Below are positions 54,066-64,000 of a stretch of 64,000 nt of DNA, in pieces. Source of the DNA: an uncultured Methanomethylovorans sp. (GTDB taxonomy: Archaea > Halobacteriota > Methanosarcinia > Methanosarcinales > Methanosarcinaceae); assembly GCF_963678545.1 (NCBI RefSeq), contig NZ_OY782870.1:1736001-1800000 (forward strand). The letters are read 5' to 3'. Numbering within the stretch: the stretch's first letter is position 1; each line of letters opens with the position of its first letter. The translations under genes and the position numbers were made by a program. The notes beneath the pieces are model-generated. The model saw only the letters and a program-made list of their open reading frames with translations. It was not told where the DNA came from and made no database searches.

Positions 54066-55973
54066 ATGGAACAAAAAGAATTCAGAGAACTTAAATCCTC
54101 AAAAGAGGCCCATCTTATACTACAAAATATAAAAATAAACCCGAATTTGGAATTACTACCTCTGGAAAAAGCTATCGGCTGTGTTCTTGCAGAGGATATA
54201 TGTTCTGAAATAGATGTGCCTGCTTTTGACAGAGCTGTTAAGGATGGATTTGCTGTAAGAGCACAGGATACATACACTGCTACAGAAATTGAACCGGTGA
54301 AGTTGAATAAGACGGTTTCAATCGCAGCTGGCTATATTTCCAACCTGGCCGTTGGTTCTCAAGAAGCAATTGAAATAGCTACAGGTGCACAGATACCTGA
54401 TGGCTCTGACGCTATAGTGATGGTGGAACATACTACAATAGAGGAAGGGGATCTACTCATAAAAAGAGCTGTACACGTAAACGAGAATATTATGCGCACG
54501 GGCGCAGATATTATGAAAGGAGAACGTGTGCTGCGCAGAAATATGCGTTTAGGTTCAAGGGAGATCGGAGTGCTTGCATCTATAGGGCTAAGCGAAGTAA
54601 GAGTTAGAAAATTGAAAGTAGGAATTATCTCCACAGGTGATGAACTTTTACGGCCTGGATCAGACTTGGAGATCGGGAAGATATATGATGCCAATTCCTA
54701 TGCTATAGCTGCCAGTGTGGAAGAGTGTGGAGCGCATCCTGTAATATACGGGATCGTAAAAGATAATGAGCGTTCAATGTCAGATATCATTGATCGCGCA
54801 CTAAGAGAGTGTAACATGGTGCTCACATCAGGTAGTACATCCGCAGGCGTGGGTGACATCATGTATAAGATTATAGCAGACAAGGGAAATACGCTACTAC
54901 ACGGAATATCAATAAAACCTGGAAAACCAGTTGTTGTAGGGGTTATAGATAATAAGCCTCTGATTGGTCTTCCTGGAAATCCAACATCAGCCCTCTCCAT
55001 AATAAACGAATTCATTGCCCCTATGATTTATGATTCTCTTGAAATTGCACCTCCGTGTAGAACAAAAGTAAAAGCAATAATTGGTACAGGTATAAAGTCT
55101 GAAGGCCGGGAAGAACTGTTCCCGGTGGGACTTGTGAGAGGACGGGTCTATCCTGCAGATAAAACGTCAGGTGCTATTACCACTCTTTCTGAAGCTGATG
55201 GGATCATAGAAATCAGTGAAGAGACTGAATACCTGGAGCCTGGTAAACAGGTAGATGTGACTCTTTTCGGAAACGTGCCGCTTGTAGACGTTATATTCGT
55301 GGGCGGACAATGTCCTGGTATTGACTTGCTGGAAGATATGACCGGAATGAACATCAGGATGATAAATATGGGTTCCAGCAGGGGATTAAGTGCCATGGCC
55401 AGTGGTATCGCTGATGTTGCAGGCATAAACCTGATTGGGTCAGATGAATACAATCTTGAGGCTATCAAAGGTTTGGGGATCAGTAATGCGTTTCTTGTAA
55501 AAGGCTATCGACGGGAACAGGGCCTTATAGTCCGTAAGGAAAGTACTATAAAGAGCCTTGATGATCTGCCTGGAAAAAAGCTGATTAATCGTAACAGAGG
55601 TTCAGGGACCAGGGCATTGCTGGATAGATTATTGGAAGAAATGGTTGAAAAGAGAAGTATCTCAAAGACAGAACTTGTCAAAACGATCCCTGGCTACAAC
55701 TCAGGTTCAAGAACACACAGATCTGTATGCGAGGCGGTCAAGTGTGGAAAAGCAGAAGTCGGATTTGGTATCAGGCCATTTGCAGAAGCACGGGGACTTA
55801 AGTTCATACCGCTTGCCATCGAAGATTTTGATCTTCTTATAAATAAAAAGATAATGGGTATACCACAAATAAAGAACATTTTATCTGTCCTAACATCAAA
55901 GGAATTCTCCATGCGGCTTCCTTCTGGTACATTTACTTATAACAGAACTGGAGAGGTCATAGAGAACATTTAG
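54066..55973 (+). CDS. moeA: MoeA (molybdopterin molybdenumtransferase) fused to a C-terminal PBP-like domain
   Basis: MoeA inserts molybdate or tungstate into adenylylated molybdopterin. The first 400 residues are a full MoeA: LPLEKAIGCVLAEDICSEIDVPAFDRAVKDGFAVRA, IATGAQIPDGSDAIVMVE, TGDELL, NSYAIAASVEE, TSGSTSAGVGDIMY and KPGKPVVVG with GLPGNPTSAL. The last 225 residues form a PBP-like domain (VDVIFVGGQCPGIDLLEDMT, LVKGYRREQGLIVRKEST, NRNRGSGTRALLDRLLEEMV, AVKCGKAEVGFGIRPFAEA). This LysR-like fused domain is known from archaeal and clostridial MoeA proteins and may bind molybdate or tungstate. It lies 26 bases after the ATPase gene. Confidence 0.93.
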   Translation: MEQKEFRELKSSKEAHLILQNIKINPNLELLPLEKAIGCVLAEDICSEIDVPAFDRAVKDGFAVRAQDTYTATEIEPVKLNKTVSIAAGYISNLAVGSQEAIEIATGAQIPDGSDAIVMVEHTTIEEGDLLIKRAVHVNENIMRTGADIMKGERVLRRNMRLGSREIGVLASIGLSEVRVRKLKVGIISTGDELLRPGSDLEIGKIYDANSYAIAASVEECGAHPVIYGIVKDNERSMSDIIDRALRECNMVLTSGSTSAGVGDIMYKIIADKGNTLLHGISIKPGKPVVVGVIDNKPLIGLPGNPTSALSIINEFIAPMIYDSLEIAPPCRTKVKAIIGTGIKSEGREELFPVGLVRGRVYPADKTSGAITTLSEADGIIEISEETEYLEPGKQVDVTLFGNVPLVDVIFVGGQCPGIDLLEDMTGMNIRMINMGSSRGLSAMASGIADVAGINLIGSDEYNLEAIKGLGISNAFLVKGYRREQGLIVRKESTIKSLDDLPGKKLINRNRGSGTRALLDRLLEEMVEKRSISKTELVKTIPGYNSGSRTHRSVCEAVKCGKAEVGFGIRPFAEARGLKFIPLAIEDFDLLINKKIMGIPQIKNILSVLTSKEFSMRLPSGTFTYNRTGEVIENI

Positions 55974-55999
55974 TTTGATCATTTGGCTGGAATCTTCTT

Positions 56000-56236
56000 A
56001 TGTCAAATGTTCATCTTGGACTTGCAGCAGGGAATACTCTGGATGTTATACCTCTCTGGTTGATGGCAGGTGGCGGTAATCAAGTGGGTGCTGTTCATGT
56101 ATCCAGAACACCGGTGATACCGAGATCAGAAGAACAGGCGATAATGGTAGATGAAGAAGTATACATCCTTAATCGGATGAATGTGGTGAAAAGATATTTG
56201 AAATGTATGGGGCGTGACATTCACTTCGAATACTGA
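56000..56236 (+). CDS. Small hypothetical protein after moeA
   Basis: The 78-residue frame reads MSNVHLGLAAGNTLDVIPLW, LMAGGGNQVGAVHVSRTPVI, PRSEEQAIMVDEEVYILNRM, then RYLKCMGRDIHFEY. It starts 26 bases after moeA on the same strand, with only a weak ribosome site. It could be a small molybdenum-locus protein or the C-terminal piece of a longer lost gene. No family recognised. Confidence 0.5.
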   Translation: MSNVHLGLAAGNTLDVIPLWLMAGGGNQVGAVHVSRTPVIPRSEEQAIMVDEEVYILNRMNVVKRYLKCMGRDIHFEY

Positions 56237-56647
56237 TAATACATTTTGAGGTGGTTTTCTTTTTACTTTTCTCTTCTTTGATAAGGCAAATTATATTAAT
56301 CCCCGGGTGCATAGCTTTATATATTATCATGTGGAATTACTATTCCGGGTACACCTGTCTAAGGTAACAGTCCCCAAAAGCACTACGTAAGAAGCCTATA
56401 GGTTCTTGCGAGTTTGTCTACAAAATTCCTCCAAAGAACATATGTATTCATGTTCAAAGGAAAATAAATGAATACCTGATGCAACCTTGAAACATTTGAA
56501 TTATGTACGACAGCTAACAAGAACTTTGGCTTTTCCTTCGATCTCCAATAAACTTTAGAACAGAAACGAGATACTGAGTTCAAAAGAACTCTTTTGTAAA
56601 CACACGTGTTTCAATAATACAACATTGTACTATCAGAAAGGGGTAAC
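56237..56647. other. Gap of about 400 bases
   Basis: A box-A-like CTTTATATATT stands at 56312-56322. Otherwise no gene with a supported start was seen. A minus-strand frame at 56383-56583 has no ribosome site. Confidence 0.3.
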
Positions 56648-56815
56648 ATGAATTTAGTAAAGACCAGAACGACAAGAAGCGACTTTGAGTACAATAGTTC
56701 TTTTGTAGTTTCGAATGATGACGATGATGCTGATTATAAGCCCATACTTAGTGGAATTATAAACACTCGTTGTAATTATGATGGCTCTAAGATTGAAGGG
56801 CATATGGAAGATTAA
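56648..56815 (+). CDS. Small acidic protein (55 residues)
   Basis: ATG 56648 follows AAAGGGGTAAC. The product contains TTRSDFEYNSSFVVSNDDDD and KPILSGIINTRCNYDGSKIE. It is soluble and acidic in the middle (four Asp in a row) and has one Cys. No family recognised. It lies between the molybdenum locus and a flavin-binding protein gene. Confidence 0.5.
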   Translation: MNLVKTRTTRSDFEYNSSFVVSNDDDDADYKPILSGIINTRCNYDGSKIEGHMED

Positions 56816-56961
56816 TCTAACTAATTATGTAAATTCTATTCTAATACTCTCTCCTTAATAAATAAGGATGATGTTTTTTCTTCAAAAAGTTAATAGTTTT
56901 TTTGTAGAGTATATAGGTAACTTTAAATTTAAGATATTAATTATAGCGAGGGTGAATGATC

Positions 56962-57462
56962 ATGACTGGCTTTCCAATGTTACGTAAACAACGGCAGATG
57001 AATGTTAAAGATGCAGAGACTTTTTTAGAAAAATCCAAAGTAGGTCGACTAGCGATGTGTCATAATAATGAACCATATGTCATACCAATGTTATACTATT
57101 ATGATCAAAAGAGCGACGAGATCTTTTTGCATTCTGCTAAGAAAGGAAGAAAAATAGAAGCTATTTTTTCTAACAGTTCTGTTTGTTTTGAAGTTGATGA
57201 AATGAATGATGTTGTCTCAGCTGATGTTCCATGTGAGTTCGATCTACTTTACAGAAGCGTGATAGTTACAGGAAAAGCATTGTTGATAGATGATCCAGAA
57301 ATGAAAGCAAAGGCTCTGAATCTAATATTTGAGAAATATGCTTCTGTCAATAGTAAGATGAATATAGATGCTGATATGGCAAAGGGAACTCAGATCATAC
57401 AGATAAGAGTGTCTAATATTGTTGGTAAAGAAGCTAAAGGCGCTACAATTCCTTATCCTTGA
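56962..57462 (+). CDS. Pyridoxamine 5'-phosphate oxidase-like flavin-binding protein
   Basis: The 166-residue protein has the split-barrel fold of the PPOX-like / NimA family: AETFLEKSKVGRLAMCHNNEPYVIPMLYYYDQKSDEIFLHSAKKGRKI, CFEVDEM and SVIVTGKALLIDD. Members bind FMN, F420 or heme and reduce nitro compounds or protect against oxidants. The ATG at 56962 is preferred because GAGGGTGA lies six bases before it. It stands alone upstream of the nitrogenase operon; a functional link is not shown. Confidence 0.82.
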   Translation: MTGFPMLRKQRQMNVKDAETFLEKSKVGRLAMCHNNEPYVIPMLYYYDQKSDEIFLHSAKKGRKIEAIFSNSSVCFEVDEMNDVVSADVPCEFDLLYRSVIVTGKALLIDDPEMKAKALNLIFEKYASVNSKMNIDADMAKGTQIIQIRVSNIVGKEAKGATIPYP

Positions 57463-57680
57463 AGAAAAATAATCTTTGATTTTAGTAATCAGGTTTCTTC
57501 TGATCTCTTTTTTATTTTTATGATTTTGTTTGTTTAGTATAGTCATTTAAATTATTGTACGTATTAGTTTTTATTTTTATGGCAATTCATATTTAATCTT
57601 TGTATATCGGATGTTTGATTAATTAATTTATACCTATTTTCATCCCTATTTTGTTGTATTTAACTATGCAATCGTAATTA

Positions 57681-57690
57681 TTATATATTA
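57681..57690 (+). promoter_or_regulatory. Box A of the iron-only nitrogenase operon
   Basis: TTATATATTA, with AT-rich DNA before it, lies about 230 bases before anfH. The start site should fall near 57710-57716, leaving a leader of about 200 bases. Confidence 0.5.
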
Positions 57691-57715
57691 GAAACTAGTA
57701 CATAGGATTCTGATG

Positions 57716-57742
57716 GTAGATATTTAAGTATTTAAAATCTAC
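57716..57742 (+). promoter_or_regulatory. Inverted repeat at the anf transcription start
   Basis: GTAGATATTTAA and TTTAAAATCTAC are imperfect inverted repeats (10 of 12 pairs) around GTA. Position at the predicted start site fits a repressor site. It does not match the GGTA-N6-TACC form known for NrpR in Methanosarcina, so another regulator, for instance of molybdenum control, is possible. Confidence 0.4.
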
Positions 57743-57902
57743 TATTATACTTCAAGAAGAAAAGCATCGAGTATTTGGGAAACCAGAGTTCAGAATTGAT
57801 CGAACTTTATTCAATGTCAATCGAACCGAAGGTTTCTCAAAAAGCTCAGGAATACTGGAACGAATCCGATGGGTGTAGCGAATGCTCTTTCCCATCATTT
57901 AG

Positions 57903-58745
<843 letters not shown>

Positions 58746-58770
58746 ATATGGAGAGTCAAGGAGCAATTGT

Positions 58771-59088
58771 ATGAAGCTAATAAAAGCAATAGTGCGTCCC
58801 GAAGCGGCAGATGATATCGCGGATTATCTAGCTGAAGAGGGATTCAATTCAATGACAAAGATCTCTGCATTTGGCCGTGGAAAGCAGAAAGGTATCACTG
58901 TAGGGACAATTCATTATGATGAATTGCCTAAGACCCTTATTATGATGGTTGTAGAAGACAATGATGTTGACAAGGTGATTGGACTTGTCAAAGAAAAAGC
59001 TTATACCGGAAATTTCGGCGATGGTAAGATCTTTGTAACTCAGGTCGAGAAGGCCTTTACAATTCGTACTGACTCTGCAGGACTATAA
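58771..59088 (+). CDS. nifI1: NifI1, PII-like regulator of nitrogenase
   Basis: NifI1 and NifI2 together switch nitrogenase off after ammonium addition by binding the dinitrogenase; 2-oxoglutarate and ATP relieve this. The 105-residue protein has the PII fold: MKLIKAIVRPEAADDIADYL, ISAFGRGKQKGITVG in the T-loop position and GNFGDGKIFVTQVEKAFTIR. AAGGAGC precedes it. The place between the H and D genes is the hallmark of archaeal and some clostridial nitrogenase operons. Confidence 0.93.
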   Translation: MKLIKAIVRPEAADDIADYLAEEGFNSMTKISAFGRGKQKGITVGTIHYDELPKTLIMMVVEDNDVDKVIGLVKEKAYTGNFGDGKIFVTQVEKAFTIRTDSAGL

Positions 59089-59097
59089 GGGATGCTT

Positions 59098-61058
<1,961 letters not shown>

Positions 61059-61073
61059 TGGAGGTAGAACTCA

Positions 61074-61424
61074 ATGGAAGACGTTATGAAGGACAGGGTC
61101 GGACAACTTGTGGATTTTATCATGAAAAAATGTCTCTGGCAGTTTCACTCTCGTACATGGGACAGGGAAAGGCAAAATGAATGTATATTGACAAAGACGA
61201 TGCAGATACTATGTGAAGAACCAGTAGAAAAAGAGACCCCCGCCGATAGATGCTATTGGGTTGACTCTGTGTACTTAGCAGATAGCTTTAAACGCCGATA
61301 TTCATGGTTGGAAACAATGGACAAAGATGAAATTAAGCTGCTTATGCAGGGAGTCAAGGATCGTATAGACTACTTAACAATAAAGGGATCGCTAAATCAA
61401 GAACTAACTGATCCACACTATTAA
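61074..61424 (+). CDS. anfG: Iron-only nitrogenase delta chain (AnfG)
   Basis: The delta subunit is found only in V- and Fe-only nitrogenases and is needed to load or hold the cofactor protein. The 116-residue product has [30 protein letters not shown] [20 protein letters not shown] and [20 protein letters not shown], typical for AnfG. GGAGGTAGAACTCA precedes the ATG. It lies between D and K as in all alternative nitrogenases. Confidence 0.94.
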   Translation: MEDVMKDRVGQLVDFIMKKCLWQFHSRTWDRERQNECILTKTMQILCEEPVEKETPADRCYWVDSVYLADSFKRRYSWLETMDKDEIKLLMQGVKDRIDYLTIKGSLNQELTDPHY

Positions 61425-61438
61425 GGAGAGTAAATATT

Positions 61439-62827
61439 TTGTCTTGTGAACTAAAAGTAAAAGAACGTGCCGGCGTCATCAATCCAATATTCACATGTCA
61501 GCCCTGCGGTGCGCAATATGCAAGCATAGGGATCAAGGATTGTATAGGGATCGTGCACGGTGGACAAGGATGCGTTATGTTTGTTCGCATGCTCTTTGCA
61601 CAGCATTTCAAGGAGAGTTTTGAAATTGCATCTTCCTCTGTACACGAAGATGGTGCGGTATTTGGCGCCCTTAATCGTGTTGAACAAGCGGTAGATGTGT
61701 TATTGATGCGTTATCCGCATGTAAAGGTAGTTCCTATAATTTCTACCTGTTCAACTGAAGTTATTGGTGATGATATAAATGGAGTCATAAGAAAGCTTAA
61801 TCAAGGTTTGTTGAAAGAAAAATATGCTGGCAGAGAAGTTTATCTTATTCCTGTTCATACTCCAAGTTTTGTTGGTAGTATGGTAAGTGGATATGATGTC
61901 GCTGTCAAGGACTTTGTTACTGCATTTGCAAAGAAGGGGGAACCAAATGGGAAATTAAACCTTATCACTGGCTGGGTCAATCCGGGAGATGTGACAGCTC
62001 TTAAGCATCTTCTTTCAGAGATGCAGGTGGATGCAACTGTCCTATTTGAGATCGAAAGCTTCGATTCTCCATTGATGCCGGATAAGGCCGAATTCTCTCA
62101 TGGATGTACAACAGTTGAGGATATGGCAGGAACAGCGAATGCAGTAGGAACCATTGCTTTAAATAGGTATGAAGGTGGAAAGGCAGCGGATTATCTCGCA
62201 AGTGAGTTTGATGTGCCTACAATAATTGGTCCCACGCCTATAGGCATCCGTAACACGGATACCTTTTTACAGAATGTGAAGAATCTCACTGGCAAGCCAA
62301 TACCTGAATCTCTGGTTCGTGAAAGGGGGATTGCTATCGATGCTTTGGCAGACCTTACGCATATGTTCTTTGCCGACAAGAAAGTAGCAATATATGGAAA
62401 TGCAGACCTTGTAATTGGTCTTGCAGAGTTCTGCCTCGATCTTGAGATGAAGCCAATGCTCTTACTTCTTGGTGATGATAATCCAAATTATCAAAATGAT
62501 CCTCGCATCAAGGCGCTTAAGGAGAATGTTGATTATGATATGGAGATCATCACAAATGCAGATCTTTGGGAACTTGAAGACAGGATCAAAAACAAGGGGC
62601 TTGAGCTTGACCTAATTCTGGGTCATTCCAAGGGGAGGTTTACGTCTATAGACAACAATGTCCCTATGCTTCGTGTAGGGTTCCCGGTCTATGATCGTGC
62701 CGGATATTATCGACATCCTGTTGTCGGATATGCAGGTGCTATATGGCTTGCTGAATCAATGGCTAACACGTTATTTACAGATATGGAGTATAAGAAGAGC
62801 AGAGAATGGATCCTAAATGTTTGGTAA
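61439..62827 (+). CDS. anfK: Iron-only nitrogenase beta chain (AnfK)
   Basis: AnfK pairs with AnfD and supplies the other P-cluster ligands: NPIFTCQPCGAQYASIG, VHGGQGCVMFVRMLF and PIISTCSTEVIGDDINGV. The 462-residue length equals that of bacterial AnfK. The start is a TTG after AAGGAGAG, unusual in this operon and perhaps a way to tune the K to D ratio. Two hairpins follow its stop codon. Confidence 0.95.
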   Translation: MSCELKVKERAGVINPIFTCQPCGAQYASIGIKDCIGIVHGGQGCVMFVRMLFAQHFKESFEIASSSVHEDGAVFGALNRVEQAVDVLLMRYPHVKVVPIISTCSTEVIGDDINGVIRKLNQGLLKEKYAGREVYLIPVHTPSFVGSMVSGYDVAVKDFVTAFAKKGEPNGKLNLITGWVNPGDVTALKHLLSEMQVDATVLFEIESFDSPLMPDKAEFSHGCTTVEDMAGTANAVGTIALNRYEGGKAADYLASEFDVPTIIGPTPIGIRNTDTFLQNVKNLTGKPIPESLVRERGIAIDALADLTHMFFADKKVAIYGNADLVIGLAEFCLDLEMKPMLLLLGDDNPNYQNDPRIKALKENVDYDMEIITNADLWELEDRIKNKGLELDLILGHSKGRFTSIDNNVPMLRVGFPVYDRAGYYRHPVVGYAGAIWLAESMANTLFTDMEYKKSREWILNVW

Positions 62828-62836
62828 GATCTAATT

Positions 62837-62873
62837 TTTGATGGACTTTGTACCCCGGTTACAAACCATCAAA
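62837..62873 (+). terminator. Strong hairpin right after anfK
   Basis: TTTGATGG plus TTTGTA pair with TACAAA plus CCATCAAA: fourteen pairs, a two-base bulge (AC) and a CCCCGGT loop, starting nine bases after the anfK stop. There is no T tract after it, so it may be a transcript-end or stability element rather than a simple terminator. Confidence 0.55.
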
Positions 62874-62899
62874 GCTGTAGGTAGAACATCTTTTGGTTT

Positions 62900-62931
62900 T
62901 GCCAGGCTCCGGGTATCATTGGGTCCTGGCA
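62900..62931 (+). terminator. Second hairpin before the HEPN-like gene
   Basis: TGCCAGG and CCTGGCA, extended by CC/GG after an internal bulge, form a GC-rich stem 26 bases before the next gene's GTG. With the hairpin at 62837 it makes a double structure between anfK and that gene. Confidence 0.45.
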
Positions 62932-62956
62932 GGATTAAATCTAGGGAGGGAATTAG

Positions 62957-63370
62957 GTGCGAATAGAATTCATTGATAGGAAATCTAAATATGAAGAATT
63001 TGAAGCTGATTACCGGGATGCAAAAGCTTATCATCGGAGAGCTAAGCAGTTTTTAGAAGAAGGTTATCGTTTTAGTGTGGTATTTAATGTAGCTTCTGTT
63101 GCACTAGAGAGATATCTGGTAGCTTTATGTTATTTATATAATGTTGAACCGATAAACCATAATTATACTTGTCTAATGGACTCTGTGGAAGAGGTTGTTG
63201 AGATACCGGTAGAGTTAAGCACGGAAATTAGATCATTGGATTTGATATTCGGTATTTGTTCCATCGTAAATTATTCTCATGTTCTTCCAGAGCTATCTGA
63301 TGCAGGTAGGGTACTGGGAATGTGCGATGCAGTTACAGACCTATTTGACGAACAAAAATATCGTCTGTAA
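62957..63370 (+). CDS. HEPN-domain-like protein next to the nitrogenase operon
   Basis: The 137-residue helical protein starts at a GTG after AGGGAGGG. Blocks are RDAKAYHRRAKQFLEEGYRF, SVVFNVASVALERYLVALCY, INHNYTCLMDSVEEVV and LSTEIRSLDLIFGICSIVNY. The arrangement resembles HEPN domains, but the RNase-type R-x4-6-H motif is not plain. It lies 129 bases after anfK, separated by hairpins. Association with alternative nitrogenases is plausible from position; role unknown. Confidence 0.6.
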   Translation: MRIEFIDRKSKYEEFEADYRDAKAYHRRAKQFLEEGYRFSVVFNVASVALERYLVALCYLYNVEPINHNYTCLMDSVEEVVEIPVELSTEIRSLDLIFGICSIVNYSHVLPELSDAGRVLGMCDAVTDLFDEQKYRL

Positions 63371-63900
63371 GAATGTTGCACAAGAAAAAAGTAGAGGATT
63401 TATATATTAACTAAACTTTATTTACTACTATTTGGGTCCATTTTTTTCTTTAAGGTCTGAATATGTACGCTGTTCAGGGGATATAATCGTATCTAATTGC
63501 AAATTCTTACTATTTAGTCAATTTATTCTCATTTTAATGTCAAATTTAAGGTTATTTTGTGAATTATGATCACTATCTATATTTATCTTTAATATTAATC
63601 TTTTTTACTTGATATTTATACATTTTATATTTAAAAAATATCTATTATGATTAAATATCTCTATTTATTCCTAATTGCATTTTTTTTCAACATCTCTATG
63701 CATCACTATCTAATCATAATTGTAAAATTTAGAAGTTATAAATGTTTAGTTAAAATGTAGTTATCATAATCAAATCTCTTATGATTTGAATTATCACAAA
63801 GGTAAGTGATCAAGATATTATGTATTAATAGCAATTTCATAAGGAACAAAAGAAAGCAATAAATTAATCAATAACAGAAACTGTAACAGAAAGAAAGGAG
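63371..63900. other. Very AT-rich gene-free gap
   Basis: About 530 bases of extreme AT content without a supported gene. Motifs like AATCATAAT / ATAATCAAAT recur but no regular repeat could be set out by eye. Confidence 0.3.
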
Positions 63901-63901
63901 A

Positions 63902-63926
63902 AAAATACCCTTTATAGGGGTATTTT
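63902..63926 (-). terminator. Hairpin terminator
   Basis: AAAATACCC and GGGGTATTTT form a nine- to ten-pair stem with a short loop. Read on the minus strand the stem ends in a T run (GGGTATTTTTCTCC), just after the stop codon of the gene that enters from the right edge. Confidence 0.6.
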
Positions 63927-63930
63927 AGTA

Positions 63931-64000
63931 TCATCTATTTTTGACAAGGAATGAAACGAAATCAGGACTAAGCCTGGTTTCTCTTACCAGTTTTTCAATG
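63931..64000 (-). CDS. C-terminal end of a gene running in from the right edge
   Basis: The last 22 codons on the minus strand read IEKLVRETRLSPDFVSFLVK, NR and a TGA at 63931-63933. Regular codon use and the terminator behind it suggest a real gene. Too little is visible to name it. Confidence 0.45.
   Translation of the reverse strand, partial: IEKLVRETRLSPDFVSFLVKNR

Noticed and set aside
56383..56583. Minus-strand frame of 66 codons that recalls transposase composition
   Set aside because: No ribosome site and no recognisable motif; too weak to call even as a remnant.

Overview
The window looks like a chromosomal segment of a methylotrophic or versatile methanogenic archaeon of the Methanosarcinaceae (Methanosarcina, Methanolobus, Methanomethylovorans or a close relative; the genus cannot be fixed from the sequence alone). 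The evidence is: formylmethanofuran dehydrogenase subunits B and D, paired DUF1638 genes, archaeal box-A (TATA) promoters, strong GGAGGTGA-type ribosome binding sites, LVIVD / PGF-pre-PGF surface proteins, and a nitrogenase operon with nifI1 and nifI2 between H and D, the archaeal order. DNA is AT-rich, with long gene-poor gaps, insertion-sequence scars and an unusual number of broken reading frames. No rRNA, tRNA or CRISPR array was seen.

Layout. 0-4 kb: end of a large surface protein (frameshifted), a small membrane-anchored protein, a transposase scar. 4-12.4 kb: oxygen and redox defence (cydAB; Fur-type regulator, peroxiredoxin and ferritin-like operon), exonuclease III, and a double-cubane-cluster dehydratase-like protein with its ATP-driven activase. 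12.7-29.3 kb: accessory metabolism. It holds a TetR regulator whose probable palindromic operator recurs before an alcohol dehydrogenase / cupin / flavodoxin / SDR operon and before a ferredoxin-type aldo-keto reductase, a second TetR with a different repeated operator near DUF1638/DUF3786 genes, IS scars, a broken methyltransferase, and larB (broken) with larC (intact). 30-35 kb: hypothetical and nuclease-like genes, IS copy A, and a tandem array of five tiny lysine-rich proteins. 35-38.5 kb: a compact operon of ferredoxin:thioredoxin reductase, Fe-S protein, FwdB, FwdD and a CoA-binding protein, then a 59-residue zinc-ribbon gene. 39-45 kb: an SMC/Rad50-like ATPase with an RdfA-like protein and a winged-helix protein, then a cluster of secreted and membrane miniproteins with a membrane-bound regulator. 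45-56 kb: a metal and molybdenum locus: radical SAM protein with a binding-protein lobe at its C terminus, IS copy B, O-methyltransferase-like protein, a fused BtuF-like/ModA-like binding protein, a wrecked modB, an intact FecCD-type permease and ATPase, and MoeA fused to a PBP domain. 57.9-63.4 kb: a complete iron-only nitrogenase operon (anfH-nifI1-nifI2-anfD-anfG-anfK) followed by hairpins and a HEPN-like gene.

How it fits together. The right half is about metals and nitrogen: a Mo-free nitrogenase sits beside a locus for molybdate or chelated-metal uptake and molybdopterin synthesis, in which the classical molybdate permease is destroyed. The left half is about oxygen tolerance and redox detoxification. 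Two copies of one 1,000-bp IS, each with an 8-bp target duplication, show recent transposition. Several findings rest on small genes below 60 residues that ordinary gene callers would drop, above all the miniprotein array at 33.8-34.8 kb.
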